Assembly: GCF_028898945.1 (NCBI RefSeq)
Contig: NZ_CP118607.1
Location: 3,706,001 to 3,770,000, forward strand
Length of the DNA: 64,000 bases
Direction: 5' to 3'
Source of the DNA: Pseudomonas sp. PSKL.D1
GTDB lineage: Bacteria; Pseudomonadota; Gammaproteobacteria; Pseudomonadales; Pseudomonadaceae
The position numbers and the translations under genes are program-made. The notes under the pieces were generated by a model. The model was given only the letters and a program-made list of their open reading frames with translations, was not told the DNA's origin and did no database searches. This document shows, piece after piece, positions 17,877 to 26,104 of this stretch. Each line of letters begins with the position of its first letter. Position 1 is the first letter of the stretch.

Positions 17877-18413
17877 ATGACCAGCCTGAAAGCCTTGAAC
17901 CCCGTCGCCCTTGCGCTGGACGACCTGACCGACCTGGCCCGGGTCGGGTTCCGTGGCACAGACAGTGCCGCGTACCTGCAAGAGCGCGGGTACCAATTGC
18001 CACCGCAACCCAACCAGGCACTGCGCCAGGGTGACGGCAGCTGGGTGGCGCGCCTGTCGGCCAGCGAGTACTTGCTACTGGGCAGTTTCACCGACCTGGG
18101 CGCAAAAGTTGCCATTGAAGAAGCGCAGTGGACACAGGACAGCCGCCGCAACTACCTGCTGCCGCGCCAGGACAGCCATGCCTGGCTGCAACTGGCGGGG
18201 CCGCAGGGCAGCGCGGTGATGGCCAAATTGTGCGGAGTGGACCTGCGCGCCGAAGCCTTCCCGCTGGGGGCGGTGGCGCAAACGTCGGCGGCGCGGATCA
18301 ACGTGATTGTGGTGAATGCCGGAGGGGATGGGTTGTACATCCTGTTTGACCGGGCTTCGCTTCAGTACTTCCGCGCTGCGGTGCTGGATGCCATGGAAGA
18401 GTTCCAGCCCTGA
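17877..18413 (+). CDS. Sarcosine oxidase gamma-like subunit
   Basis: A 178-residue SoxG-family protein, a shortened GcvT-like fold (VALALDDLTDLARVGFRG near the start and a conserved SASEYLLLG). It has no known catalytic role and helps assemble the complex. It starts three bases after the previous stop and is the last gene of the operon. A REP pair follows and probably terminates transcription against the convergent MFS gene. Confidence 0.83.
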   Translation: MTSLKALNPVALALDDLTDLARVGFRGTDSAAYLQERGYQLPPQPNQALRQGDGSWVARLSASEYLLLGSFTDLGAKVAIEEAQWTQDSRRNYLLPRQDSHAWLQLAGPQGSAVMAKLCGVDLRAEAFPLGAVAQTSAARINVIVVNAGGDGLYILFDRASLQYFRAAVLDAMEEFQP

Positions 18414-18427
18414 CACGCCCGGTGTGT

Positions 18428-18543
18428 GTGTAGGAGCGGTTTTAACCGCGATGGGCCGCAAAGCGGCCCCAACAGTCTCCGTTGCGAAGCTGAAATCTTT
18501 GGGGCCGCTTCGCGCCCCATCGCGGCTAAAGCCGCTCCTACAC
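18428..18543. repeat. REP pair between convergent genes; overlaps the MFS stop codon
   Basis: Two REP units facing each other (GTGTAGGAGCGG from 18428, CCGCTCCTACAC to 18543) with inner GGCCGC tails. The right arm supplies the TAG stop of the MFS gene (18538-18540). Confidence 0.88.
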
Positions 18544-19713
18544 CGGGCTGCGTTGGGCCTGGAGAGCGGGCTGGCTGCGGGTGCGCCACGCCAGCGTCAT
18601 CACCAACCCCAACCCCGCCATCACCGCACCGGCCAGCGACACCGCAGGATATCCCAACCCCGCATTGATCACCGCCCCACCCAGCGCCGCACCAATCGCA
18701 TTGCCCAGGTTGAACGCACCAATGTTTACCGCCGACGCCAGGTTGGGCGCGTCCTTGGCCGCTTCCATCACCCGCATTTGCAGCGGCGGCACCAGGGCAA
18801 AACTGGCCGCACCCCACACCAGCACCGCCAACGCCGTCGGCACTGGCCAGCCCAGCAGCAGCGGGAACACCAGCAGCACGGCAATCAACACCACCAGCGA
18901 CACGATCAGGGTGCGGTCAACCGAACGGTCCGCCGCCTTGCCACCCCACACGTTACCCAAGGTCAGGCCTACCCCGAACAGCACCAGCATGGCGGTGATG
19001 AAGGTGGTAGAAGCGTGCGCCTCACTGTGCAGGATGGGCGCGATGTAGGTAAACACCGTGAACATCGCACTGGAGCCCACGACCGTCAGCGCCAGGGCAG
19101 ACAACACCGGCCCACGGGCCAACACGCGGATTTCAGCCATCGCCCCGCCGGTTTTCGGCAGCGGCAGGTTGGGCAGGGCAAACCACAGCGCCAGCATCGT
19201 CACCAGGCCCAGGCCGGCAATGCCCCAGAACGCCGTGCGCCAGCCCATCAACTCACCGAACCAGGTGGCCAGCGGCACGCCACCGATCGTGGCCAGGGTC
19301 AGCCCCATGAACATCGCCGCCACCGCGCCAGCGCGTTTATCAGGGGCCACCACGCTGGCCGCCACCACCGAGCCGACGCCAAAGAACGCGCCATGGTTGA
19401 GCGAGGTAACCACTCGCGCAATCATCAGGCTCTGGTAATCAGTGGCCAACGCCGACATCAGGTTGCCGAGGGTAAAAATGGCCATCAGGCCGATCAACAG
19501 GTAGCGCCGTGGCACCCGGCCAGTGGCCAGGGTCATCAGCGGCGCGCCGATCAGCACGCCGATGGCGTAGGCGCTGACCAACAGCCCGGCAGCGGGGATC
19601 GACACGCCGAGGTCGGCGGCAATGCCGGGCAACATGCCCATGGGGGCGAACTCGGTGACGCCGATGCCGAAGGCACCGACCGCGAGCGCGATGAGGGGGG
19701 GATTGATACGCAT
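18538..19713 (-). CDS. MFS transporter, drug/arabinose efflux (DHA1) type
   Basis: A 391-residue protein with twelve hydrophobic segments. The loop 2-3 motif is represented by GAPLMTLATGRVPRRYLL (about 57-74), and FAPMGMLPGIAADLGVSIPAAG at the N-terminus is typical of AraJ/YdhP-like permeases. A strong AGGAG site precedes ATG 19713. It is divergent from a LysR gene, the usual regulator arrangement. The exported substrate is unknown. Confidence 0.85.
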   Translation of the reverse strand: MRINPPLIALAVGAFGIGVTEFAPMGMLPGIAADLGVSIPAAGLLVSAYAIGVLIGAPLMTLATGRVPRRYLLIGLMAIFTLGNLMSALATDYQSLMIARVVTSLNHGAFFGVGSVVAASVVAPDKRAGAVAAMFMGLTLATIGGVPLATWFGELMGWRTAFWGIAGLGLVTMLALWFALPNLPLPKTGGAMAEIRVLARGPVLSALALTVVGSSAMFTVFTYIAPILHSEAHASTTFITAMLVLFGVGLTLGNVWGGKAADRSVDRTLIVSLVVLIAVLLVFPLLLGWPVPTALAVLVWGAASFALVPPLQMRVMEAAKDAPNLASAVNIGAFNLGNAIGAALGGAVINAGLGYPAVSLAGAVMAGLGLVMTLAWRTRSQPALQAQRSPV

Positions 19714-19741
19714 GGAAACTCTCCTGATCTATGCCGCGAAT

Positions 19742-19761
19742 GCTACGATCAGTCCCGTAGC
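19742..19761. promoter_or_regulatory. Candidate LysR operator in the MFS/LysR divergent region
   Basis: Perfect 6-base inverted repeat GCTACG-N8-CGTAGC in the 95-base gap between the divergent genes. LysR-type regulators bind such interrupted dyads. Confidence 0.5.
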
Positions 19762-19808
19762 GGCACTAGACTGCATTTCTGGCAATCACCTTTGCTTGTG
19801 AGGCACAA

Positions 19809-20711
19809 ATGGATTACAACGGGCGCTCGGGAGAGATGGAGGTTTTCGCCAGGGTGGTGGACGAAGGCAGCCTGTCTGCGGCCTCCCGCGCACTCGGCCT
19901 GACCCCTTCGGCAGTAAGCCGGATCATTGCCCGCACCGAACAACGCCTGGGCACGCGCCTGCTGCTGCGCACTACCCGGGCGATTACCCTGACGGCCGAG
20001 GGTGATGCCTACCTGCGGGGCGCCCGGCGCATTCTGGCGGACATGGTCGAGGTCGAAGAGGCCATTACCGACCAGGGCGCACCCCGTGGCCGCCTGCGGG
20101 TGAGCGCGGCGCTAGGGCATGGCCGGCTGACGGTAGTGCCCTTGGTGGCCGAGTTTTGCGCGCGTTACCCGCAGGTGCTGGTAGACCTGTCGTTGAGCGA
20201 TGAGATCGTCGACATCCACGGTGGCCAGGCCGACGTGGCGCTGCGCTTTGGCGATTTGCCGGACAGCTCGCTGAGCGCCCGGCAGATTGGCGATACCGGC
20301 CAGGTGATCGTTGCCTCGCCCGAGTACCTGGAGCGCTGTGGTACTCCACGGGTGCCGGAAGACCTTGCCAGGCACAATTGCCTGCGCTTCAACTTCCGCC
20401 GCGCCAACGCTGACTGGCCGTTTCGCCGCGACGGGCGGGACTTTGCCCTGAAGATGGCGGGCAACATCGAGTGCAGCAGCGGCGAGGCGCTGGCGCAATT
20501 GGCCAGGCTAGGGGCAGGGATTGCGCGGATCGGCACGTTCACCGTGGTGGACGAGCTGGCAAGCGGGCAATTGATGCCGCTGCTGGAGGATTACAACCCC
20601 GGCGACCGCGAACCCATCAACGCCGTGTTCGTCGGCGGCCCGGCGATGCCGGCGCGGGTGCGGGTGTTTGTGGATTTTCTGGTGCAGCATCAGCAGCGAA
20701 GCCGAGCGTGA
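19809..20711 (+). CDS. LysR-family transcriptional regulator
   Basis: A 300-residue regulator. The N-terminal winged helix-turn-helix (residues 8-65) contains GSLSAASRALGLTPSAVSRIIARTEQRLGTRLL, the LysR signature; the rest is the two-lobed effector-binding domain. GAGG precedes ATG 19809. It most likely controls the divergent MFS efflux gene. Confidence 0.9.
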   Translation: MDYNGRSGEMEVFARVVDEGSLSAASRALGLTPSAVSRIIARTEQRLGTRLLLRTTRAITLTAEGDAYLRGARRILADMVEVEEAITDQGAPRGRLRVSAALGHGRLTVVPLVAEFCARYPQVLVDLSLSDEIVDIHGGQADVALRFGDLPDSSLSARQIGDTGQVIVASPEYLERCGTPRVPEDLARHNCLRFNFRRANADWPFRRDGRDFALKMAGNIECSSGEALAQLARLGAGIARIGTFTVVDELASGQLMPLLEDYNPGDREPINAVFVGGPAMPARVRVFVDFLVQHQQRSRA

Positions 20712-20751
20712 TTGCGGCGCAGATCACAGCCCGTAACCGCTGCGCGTCCCT

Positions 20752-20836
20752 TGTAGGAGCGGCTTCAGCCGCGATCACCGGCACAGCCGGTGCCAGCCAC
20801 CGCGTCGCCTGCATCGCGGCTAAAGCCGCTCCTACA
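20752..20836. repeat. REP pair
   Basis: Inverted pair TGTAGGAGCGGCTTCAGCCG...GCTAAAGCCGCTCCTACA with GCCGGT spacer tails, between the convergent LysR and alcohol dehydrogenase genes. A likely terminator for both. Confidence 0.85.
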
Positions 20837-20856
20837 CGAACTGTGCAAGCTGTTGG

Positions 20857-21864
20857 CTAGGGGAACTGAATCACCATTCGCCCGGTGATTTTGCCCTGCT
20901 CCATCTCTTCGAATATCGCGTTGATGTCCTCGATCGGCCGCAGCTGCACCTTCGGCACCACCTTGCCCTGTGCGGCAAACTCAAAGGCTTCCTGCAGGTC
21001 TTGCCGGGTACCGACGAGCGAGCCGACCACCTCGATGCCATCGAGCACCAGCCGCGGGATGTTGAGGTCCATGTTTTCGGTCGGCAACCCTACCGCCACC
21101 AACCGGCCACCGGCACGCAGCGCATCGACCGCCGAGTTGAAGGCCCCCTTGGCCACCGCCGTGACCACTGCCGCATGGGCACCGCCGGTTTTCTCCTGGA
21201 TGAACTTGGCCGCATCGTCAGTGCGCGAATTCACCACCAGATCAGCCCCGGACTGGCGTGCGAACTCCAGTTGCTCGTCATTGATGTCCACCGCAATGAC
21301 CCGCGCATTGAACACGTTTTTCGCATACTGCAGCGCCAAGTTGCCCAGCCCGCCAAGGCCATAGATGGCAATCCACTGCCCGGGGCGGATGTTGGAAGAT
21401 TTCACCGCCTTGTAGGTGGTCACGCCAGCGCAGGTAATGCTGCTGGCCTCGGCCGAGCCCAGGCCGTCCGGCACCTTGACGGCATAATCGGCCACCACGA
21501 TACACTGCTCGGCCATGCCGCCGTCCACCGTGTAGCCCGAGTTCTTCACCTCGCGGCACAGGGTTTCGTTGCCGCTGTTGCAGTACTCGCAGTGGCCACA
21601 GCCTTGATAGAACCACGCCACACTGGCCCGGTCCCCCGGCTTGAGCGAGGTCACGCCCGGCCCAACTTCCTGCACCACGCCAATCCCTTCGTGGCCCAGC
21701 ACGACCCCGGTCTTGTCACCGAAATCGCCGTTTTTCACATGCAGGTCGGTGTGGCACACGCCACAGCACTGCATCTTCAGTAGCGCTTCACCGTGCGCCA
21801 ACGGCCGCAGTGCTTTTTCCACCACGTCCACGCGACGCCCTTTGGCAACGACAGCAGCTTTCAT
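20857..21864 (-). CDS. adhP: Zinc-dependent alcohol dehydrogenase, AdhP type
   Basis: A 335-residue medium-chain dehydrogenase that oxidises primary alcohols such as ethanol with NAD+. The catalytic zinc site is CGVCHTDLH (Cys about 37) with GHEGIG, the structural zinc site is [15 protein letters not shown], and the nucleotide fold is [14 protein letters not shown] 21864 is preceded by AAGGAGG; a longer frame to 21924 has no such signal. It stands alone, with REP elements on both sides. Confidence 0.9.
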   Translation of the reverse strand: MKAAVVAKGRRVDVVEKALRPLAHGEALLKMQCCGVCHTDLHVKNGDFGDKTGVVLGHEGIGVVQEVGPGVTSLKPGDRASVAWFYQGCGHCEYCNSGNETLCREVKNSGYTVDGGMAEQCIVVADYAVKVPDGLGSAEASSITCAGVTTYKAVKSSNIRPGQWIAIYGLGGLGNLALQYAKNVFNARVIAVDINDEQLEFARQSGADLVVNSRTDDAAKFIQEKTGGAHAAVVTAVAKGAFNSAVDALRAGGRLVAVGLPTENMDLNIPRLVLDGIEVVGSLVGTRQDLQEAFEFAAQGKVVPKVQLRPIEDINAIFEEMEQGKITGRMVIQFP

Positions 21865-21970
21865 GAATGCCTCCTTGTCTACCTGAGTGAGCTTTGGGGA
21901 AAGGTCAGCATAGACAATCAACAATCGCGGACCTTGCGCTAGATCAGCATTCTCTGAATGGCCCCGATCC

Positions 21971-22014
21971 TGTAGGAGCGGCTTCAGCCGCGATCACCGG
22001 CAAAGCCGGTGCCA
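21971..22014. repeat. Single REP element
   Basis: TGTAGGAGCGGCTTCAGCCG followed by ATCACCGGCAAAGCCGGTGCC, which folds into two small hairpins. It lies upstream of the divergent adhP and nucleotidase genes. Confidence 0.8.
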
Positions 22015-22075
22015 CAAAGCACTGCTTAACTTGATAAGGTAAGGCACGCCCAGAGATCGTCCAGGACCGCCAGCC

Positions 22076-23062
22076 ATGCCCTACCCCATCGACCAGAAAC
22101 TCGTCGTCGGCGTCGCCTCAAGCGCCCTGTTCGACCTGACCGACTCCGACGCCATCTACCAGACCGACGGCATCGAAGCCTACCGGCTGCACCAGGAAGC
22201 CAACCTCGATACCCCCTTCCCCAAAGGGGTCGCCTTCCCATTCATCCGCCGCTTCCTGAACATCAACAATGCCTTCCCCGAGCAATTGCCGGTGGAGGTG
22301 GTGCTGCTGTCGCGCAACTCCCCGGAAACCGGCCTGCGGGTGTTCCGCTCAATCGACCACTACGGCCTGAACATCACCCGCGCCGCGTTCATGTCCGGCC
22401 GCTCCCCTTACGAATACATCCCTGCCTTCAACGCTTCGCTGTTCCTCAGCGCCCACGAAGGCGACGTACAGCGTGCCATCGACGCCAATTACCCGGCCGG
22501 GCTGGTGTTGCCCACGCGCATCTACGACGACGAGATCGACACCGAACTGCGGGTGGCCTTCGACTTCGACGGGGTGATTGCCGATGACGAAGCGGAAAGC
22601 GTGTACAAGCAACACCTCGACCTGGGTGAATTCCAGGCCCATGAGCAGGCCCGCAAGGCCGTACCCCACCAGCCGGGGCCGTTGGCGGATTTGTACCGCA
22701 AGCTATCGCTGATCCGCGCGCTGGAGGACCAGAAGCTGGCCCAAGACCCGGCCTATCAGCGGATCTTGCGCATCGCCATTGTCACGGCAAGGAACGCGCC
22801 TTCCCATGAACGGGTGGTGACCACGCTGAAAAACTGGGGCGTGTCGCCGGACGAGTCGTTCTTCCTCGGCGGGATGGAAAAGGAACGGGTGCTGTCGATA
22901 CTCAAGCCGCACATGTTCTTTGACGACCAGCGCAGCCACCTGATGTCGGCAGCGGGCGACCTGCCGATGGTGCATGTGCCGTTTGGCGTGGCGAACAAAG
23001 CCCGCCCAGCGACCGAGTCGGCAAACGAAATGGCCGACGACAAGGTGGTGAAAAGCGCTTGA
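22076..23062 (+). CDS. Cytosolic 5'-nucleotidase (NT5C1 family)
   Basis: A 328-residue homologue of the cytosolic 5'-nucleotidase I family, which dephosphorylates nucleoside monophosphates. Two acidic HAD-type regions are visible: VASSALFDLTDSD (about 13-25) and VAFDFDGVIADDEAESVYK (about 162-180). FFLGGMEKERVLSILKPHMFFDDQ gives the third and fourth HAD motifs. A weak AGGA precedes the ATG. It seems monocistronic. Confidence 0.82.
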   Translation: MPYPIDQKLVVGVASSALFDLTDSDAIYQTDGIEAYRLHQEANLDTPFPKGVAFPFIRRFLNINNAFPEQLPVEVVLLSRNSPETGLRVFRSIDHYGLNITRAAFMSGRSPYEYIPAFNASLFLSAHEGDVQRAIDANYPAGLVLPTRIYDDEIDTELRVAFDFDGVIADDEAESVYKQHLDLGEFQAHEQARKAVPHQPGPLADLYRKLSLIRALEDQKLAQDPAYQRILRIAIVTARNAPSHERVVTTLKNWGVSPDESFFLGGMEKERVLSILKPHMFFDDQRSHLMSAAGDLPMVHVPFGVANKARPATESANEMADDKVVKSA

Positions 23063-23115
23063 GCGGACCGCCAGAAGCACTAGAATCGCGCGTTTGCCTG
23101 TGACAGGAAGTCCCC

Positions 23116-23658
23116 ATGCAACGCATCGTCATCCTCGGTAACGGCGGCAGCGGCAAATCCACCCTTGCCCGCGCCCTCGGCGAACGCCTGAACCTGCCGG
23201 TGGTCCATCTGGACCGGCTATTCTGGGAGCCTGGCTGGGCCGAACCCGACGCCGAACAGTTCCGTGACCGGGTGCGCCAAGCCGTGGCCGGTGAGGCCTG
23301 GGTGTGCGAAGGTAATTACGCGCGGCGCACCTTCGACCTGCGCTTGCCACGTGCAGACCTGGTGATCTGGCTGGACACACCAAGGCTGACCTGCTTTACC
23401 CGTGTGCTGCTGCGCTTGGTGCGCAACCAGCCTCGCCCCGACCGCGCCGAGGGGTGTGATGAGCGTTTCGAGCGGGCTTTCCTCAAGTTTGTGTGGACCT
23501 TCGACCACGATTATCGGCCAGGCATCGAGGCCGTACGCCAGAAAGTGGGGCCGCAGGTGCCTACCCTGCATTTACGGGGCAAGCGTGAAGTCCGGGCGTT
23601 TCTGCAAGGTTTGCCCCGTGCCAGCGGCGGCCCCACGTCGATGCTGAACCGCATTTGA
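23116..23658 (+). CDS. FlaR-like P-loop (topology-modulation/adenylate-kinase-related) protein
   Basis: A 180-residue P-loop protein with Walker A GNGGSGKST (residues 8-16), the following LARALGERLNLPVVHLDRLFWEPGW, and the lid-like RLVRNQPRPDRAEGCDERF. Proteins of this type are annotated as topology modulation protein or AAA ATPase and resemble nucleoside/shikimate kinases; the substrate is unknown. AGGA lies 9 bases before the ATG. Confidence 0.8.
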   Translation: MQRIVILGNGGSGKSTLARALGERLNLPVVHLDRLFWEPGWAEPDAEQFRDRVRQAVAGEAWVCEGNYARRTFDLRLPRADLVIWLDTPRLTCFTRVLLRLVRNQPRPDRAEGCDERFERAFLKFVWTFDHDYRPGIEAVRQKVGPQVPTLHLRGKREVRAFLQGLPRASGGPTSMLNRI

Positions 23659-23707
23659 CGGGCGCAGGTCTACCTGTTGTGTTGCTTGCCCTTGATCGAG
23701 GTGCTGC

Positions 23708-24478
23708 ATGAGCCTGATCCCTGACTTGAATGGTAATGCCAAGGTGCTGGTGTGCGGCGCAAGCCGAGGCATCGGCCTCGCCCTGTGTGCGACGTTGCTG
23801 GCCCGCGATGACGTTGACCGGGTGTGGGCCGTGGCCCGCCATGCCCGGGGCACGGAGGCACTCGCAGCGCTGGTTGCTGCCCACGGCGAACGGATCGTGC
23901 TGGTCGATTGCGATGCGCGCGATGAGGTGGCAATCGCTGCGCTCGCCATTGAAGTCGGGCGTGCTTGTGCCCATCTGCATCTGGTCGTCTGTACCTTGGG
24001 TATTCTTCACCTGGACGGCGCCAAAGCCGAGAAGTCGTTGGCACAATTGGACCTGGCCGGTTTGCAGGCAACCTTCGCCACCAATGCCTTCGCGCCGATC
24101 TTGCTGCTCAAGCATCTGCTGCCACTGTTGCGCAAAGGCCCGGCAACCTTCGCCGCGCTGTCGGCCCGGGTAGGGTCAATTGGCGATAACCGGCTGGGCG
24201 GGTGGTACAGCTATCGCGCGAGCAAGGCGGCGCTCAACCAGTTGCTGCATACGGCCAGCATCGAACTCAAACGCCTGAACCCGGCGGCCACGGTTTTGGC
24301 GCTGCATCCCGGGACGACCGACACCGAATTGTCGCGGCCGTTTCAGGGGAATGTGCCGGAGGGAAAACTGTTTGAGCCGGCGTTTGTGGCGCAGTGTGTG
24401 ATTGGGTTGGTGGGGCGGTTTGGGCCGGGGGACAGTGGCGGGTTCTGGGGGTGGGATGGTCAGAAGATTGAGTGGTAG
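23708..24478 (+). CDS. Short-chain dehydrogenase/reductase, CsgA-like
   Basis: A 256-residue SDR with the nucleotide motif VCGASRGIG (residues 15-23) and catalytic YSYRASKAALNQ (Tyr and Lys about 167-171). The N-terminus and length resemble the CsgA/sniffer-like subgroup. GAGGTG precedes ATG 23708. The 3' third of the gene is noticeably G-rich with TTG/GGG runs. The substrate is unknown. Confidence 0.85.
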   Translation: MSLIPDLNGNAKVLVCGASRGIGLALCATLLARDDVDRVWAVARHARGTEALAALVAAHGERIVLVDCDARDEVAIAALAIEVGRACAHLHLVVCTLGILHLDGAKAEKSLAQLDLAGLQATFATNAFAPILLLKHLLPLLRKGPATFAALSARVGSIGDNRLGGWYSYRASKAALNQLLHTASIELKRLNPAATVLALHPGTTDTELSRPFQGNVPEGKLFEPAFVAQCVIGLVGRFGPGDSGGFWGWDGQKIEW

Positions 24479-24492
24479 CTGACGCGGTGTAT

Positions 24493-24535
24493 GGCACCGG
24501 CTGCGCCGGTGATCGCGGCTGAAGCCGCTCCTACA
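24493..24535. repeat. Single REP element
   Basis: GCACCGGCTGCGCCGGTGATCGCGGCTGAAGCCGCTCCTACA, between the convergent SDR and GntR genes. Confidence 0.8.
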
Positions 24536-24570
24536 GGGGTTACGTTGGTTTCAGCATCAGGCCTTGGGCT

Positions 24571-25257
24571 TCACCCTTGGCGACAATGCGTCAACTTGTT
24601 AGTCAGATGCAGACGCATCGCCGCCCTCGCCGCCTCTGGCTCGCGGTGCACAAGCGCCGAATGGATCTGCTCGCGCTCGCGCACCTGCTGCGCACGCTGG
24701 TGCTCGTCAACCTCCGCGCCGGGCATGCGCGCCAAGGTCTTGCCCAGATGCGTCATGGCATCGATGAAAAAGCTGTTGCCGGTGCAATGGGCTATCTGCA
24801 GGTGGAACGCAAACTCGGCAGCGGCCGCATCGGCATGCAACGGGCCAAGCGCATGGGCCTGCTCCAGCGCTGCGCCGATAGCGCGCAGCTGCTCGGGCGT
24901 GGCGCGCTGGGCGGCGATGGCGGCGGCTTCCACCTCAAGGCTCAAGCGCAATTCGATGATGGCCACACTGTCAAACGCCTCATCGTTGTGCGGCGGGCTG
25001 GCCTCGGTATCCACGGGCGGGGGCGTGTCGAGCACAAAGGTGCCGATGCCGCGCCGCGTTTCCACCAGGCCTTCGGCCTGCAATTTGGACATCGCCTCGC
25101 GCACCACCGTGCGGCTGACGCCATGGGCTTCGGTCAGCGCCTGTTCGGTCGGCAGTTTGCTGCCTGCCGGCAACTCGCCAGCAAGAATTTGCCGGGACAA
25201 CTCGAGCATCAGTTGCTGAGCCAGGCTCAGGCGTTTTGGAGGGGCCGTAGGCTCCAT
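24571..25257 (-). CDS. FadR-subfamily GntR regulator (left member of a divergent pair)
   Basis: A 228-residue regulator. The winged HTH (residues 12-75) includes LPTEQALTEAHGVSRTVVREAMSKLQAEGLVETRRGIGTFVL; the C-terminal all-helical FCD domain (about 95-220) contains the metal-ligand type sequence FHLQIAHCTGN. It is divergent from, and clearly paralogous to, the next GntR gene, 94 bases away. Sugar-acid pathways are often controlled by this family, so it may respond to a galacturonate-pathway intermediate. Confidence 0.88.
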   Translation of the reverse strand: MEPTAPPKRLSLAQQLMLELSRQILAGELPAGSKLPTEQALTEAHGVSRTVVREAMSKLQAEGLVETRRGIGTFVLDTPPPVDTEASPPHNDEAFDSVAIIELRLSLEVEAAAIAAQRATPEQLRAIGAALEQAHALGPLHADAAAAEFAFHLQIAHCTGNSFFIDAMTHLGKTLARMPGAEVDEHQRAQQVREREQIHSALVHREPEAARAAMRLHLTNKLTHCRQG

Positions 25258-25321
25258 GGGGCGTTATCCGTCAAAGCCAGTCAGCCGCAGATTGTACCCG
25301 CAGCGTCACGGCAAAACCCAC

Positions 25322-25327
25322 TATAAT
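25322..25327 (+). promoter_or_regulatory. -10 hexamer upstream of the right GntR gene
   Basis: A perfect TATAAT, 25 bases before ATG 25352. No good -35 is seen at 17 bases, so the transcript may be short-leadered or activator-dependent. Confidence 0.4.
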
Positions 25328-25351
25328 GGCCGCTCATTTCCCGTGAGCACG

Positions 25352-26098
25352 ATGATGGCGGCCTCCCTGTCTTCCCCACACATCAAACCTCGCCGCCTGG
25401 CCGAAACCCTGGTGGAACGCTTTGCCCAGCGCATGCGTGAAGGCACGCTCAAACGGGGTGAAAAGCTGCCCACTGAATCGCAGATCATGCTCAGCGAGAA
25501 CGTGAGCCGCGCGGTGGTGCGCGATGCGATGTCGCGCATGCAGGCCGCCGGGCTGGTCGAAACCCGTCACGGCGTTGGCACCTTCGTACTCGACATGCCG
25601 GCACCGGAAGGCTTCAACGTCGGCCCCCCCACCATCGTGCAACTGTCGGATGTGCTCGACCTGCTGGAGTTTCGCCTGAGTGTTGAGGTGCAAGCCGCCG
25701 GCATGGCCGCCGAGCGCGCCACGCCGCAGGCACTGGAAGAACTGAAGCAGGCCCTGGATGCGCTGCTGCAAGGGCCGGACAAGCCCGGCAGCACCACCAA
25801 TGCCGACTTCCAGTTCCACCTGAAAATCGCCAAGGCCGCGGGCAACCACTACCTGATCGACATCATGAAACACCTGGGCACCAAGCTGATCCCGCGCACG
25901 CGCATGAACTCGGCCTACACCGGGCAGAGCAACCGCACCACATACCTCGCGGGCATCAACAGCGAGCACCAGCAGATCTTCGATGCCATCGCCAGCAAGC
26001 AAGTGGATGCCGCACGTGCCGCGATGTTCCTGCACCTGAGCAACAGCCGCAGGCGCTTGCGCGAGGCGCAGAAACTGCAAGCGTTCTACAACGAGTAA
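25352..26098 (+). CDS. FadR-subfamily GntR regulator, probable regulator of the galacturonate locus
   Basis: A 248-residue regulator from ATG 25352 or 25355. HTH: LPTESQIMLSENVSRAVVRDAMSRMQAAGLVETRHGVGTFVL; FCD domain with FHLKIAKAAGNHYLIDIMKHLG and HQQIFDAI. It ends six bases from the convergent polygalacturonase gene. By position and family (compare ExuR/UxuR) it is the best candidate to control the pectin genes, with uronate or a lactone as effector. This link is inferred. Confidence 0.88.
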   Translation: MMAASLSSPHIKPRRLAETLVERFAQRMREGTLKRGEKLPTESQIMLSENVSRAVVRDAMSRMQAAGLVETRHGVGTFVLDMPAPEGFNVGPPTIVQLSDVLDLLEFRLSVEVQAAGMAAERATPQALEELKQALDALLQGPDKPGSTTNADFQFHLKIAKAAGNHYLIDIMKHLGTKLIPRTRMNSAYTGQSNRTTYLAGINSEHQQIFDAIASKQVDAARAAMFLHLSNSRRRLREAQKLQAFYNE

Positions 26099-26104
26099 GC
26101 CCGG

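Noticed and set aside
18316..19902. 528-codon plus-strand ORF opposite the MFS gene
   Set aside because: Mostly Arg/His/Gln-rich shadow sequence; the minus-strand protein has clear MFS motifs and a strong ribosome site.
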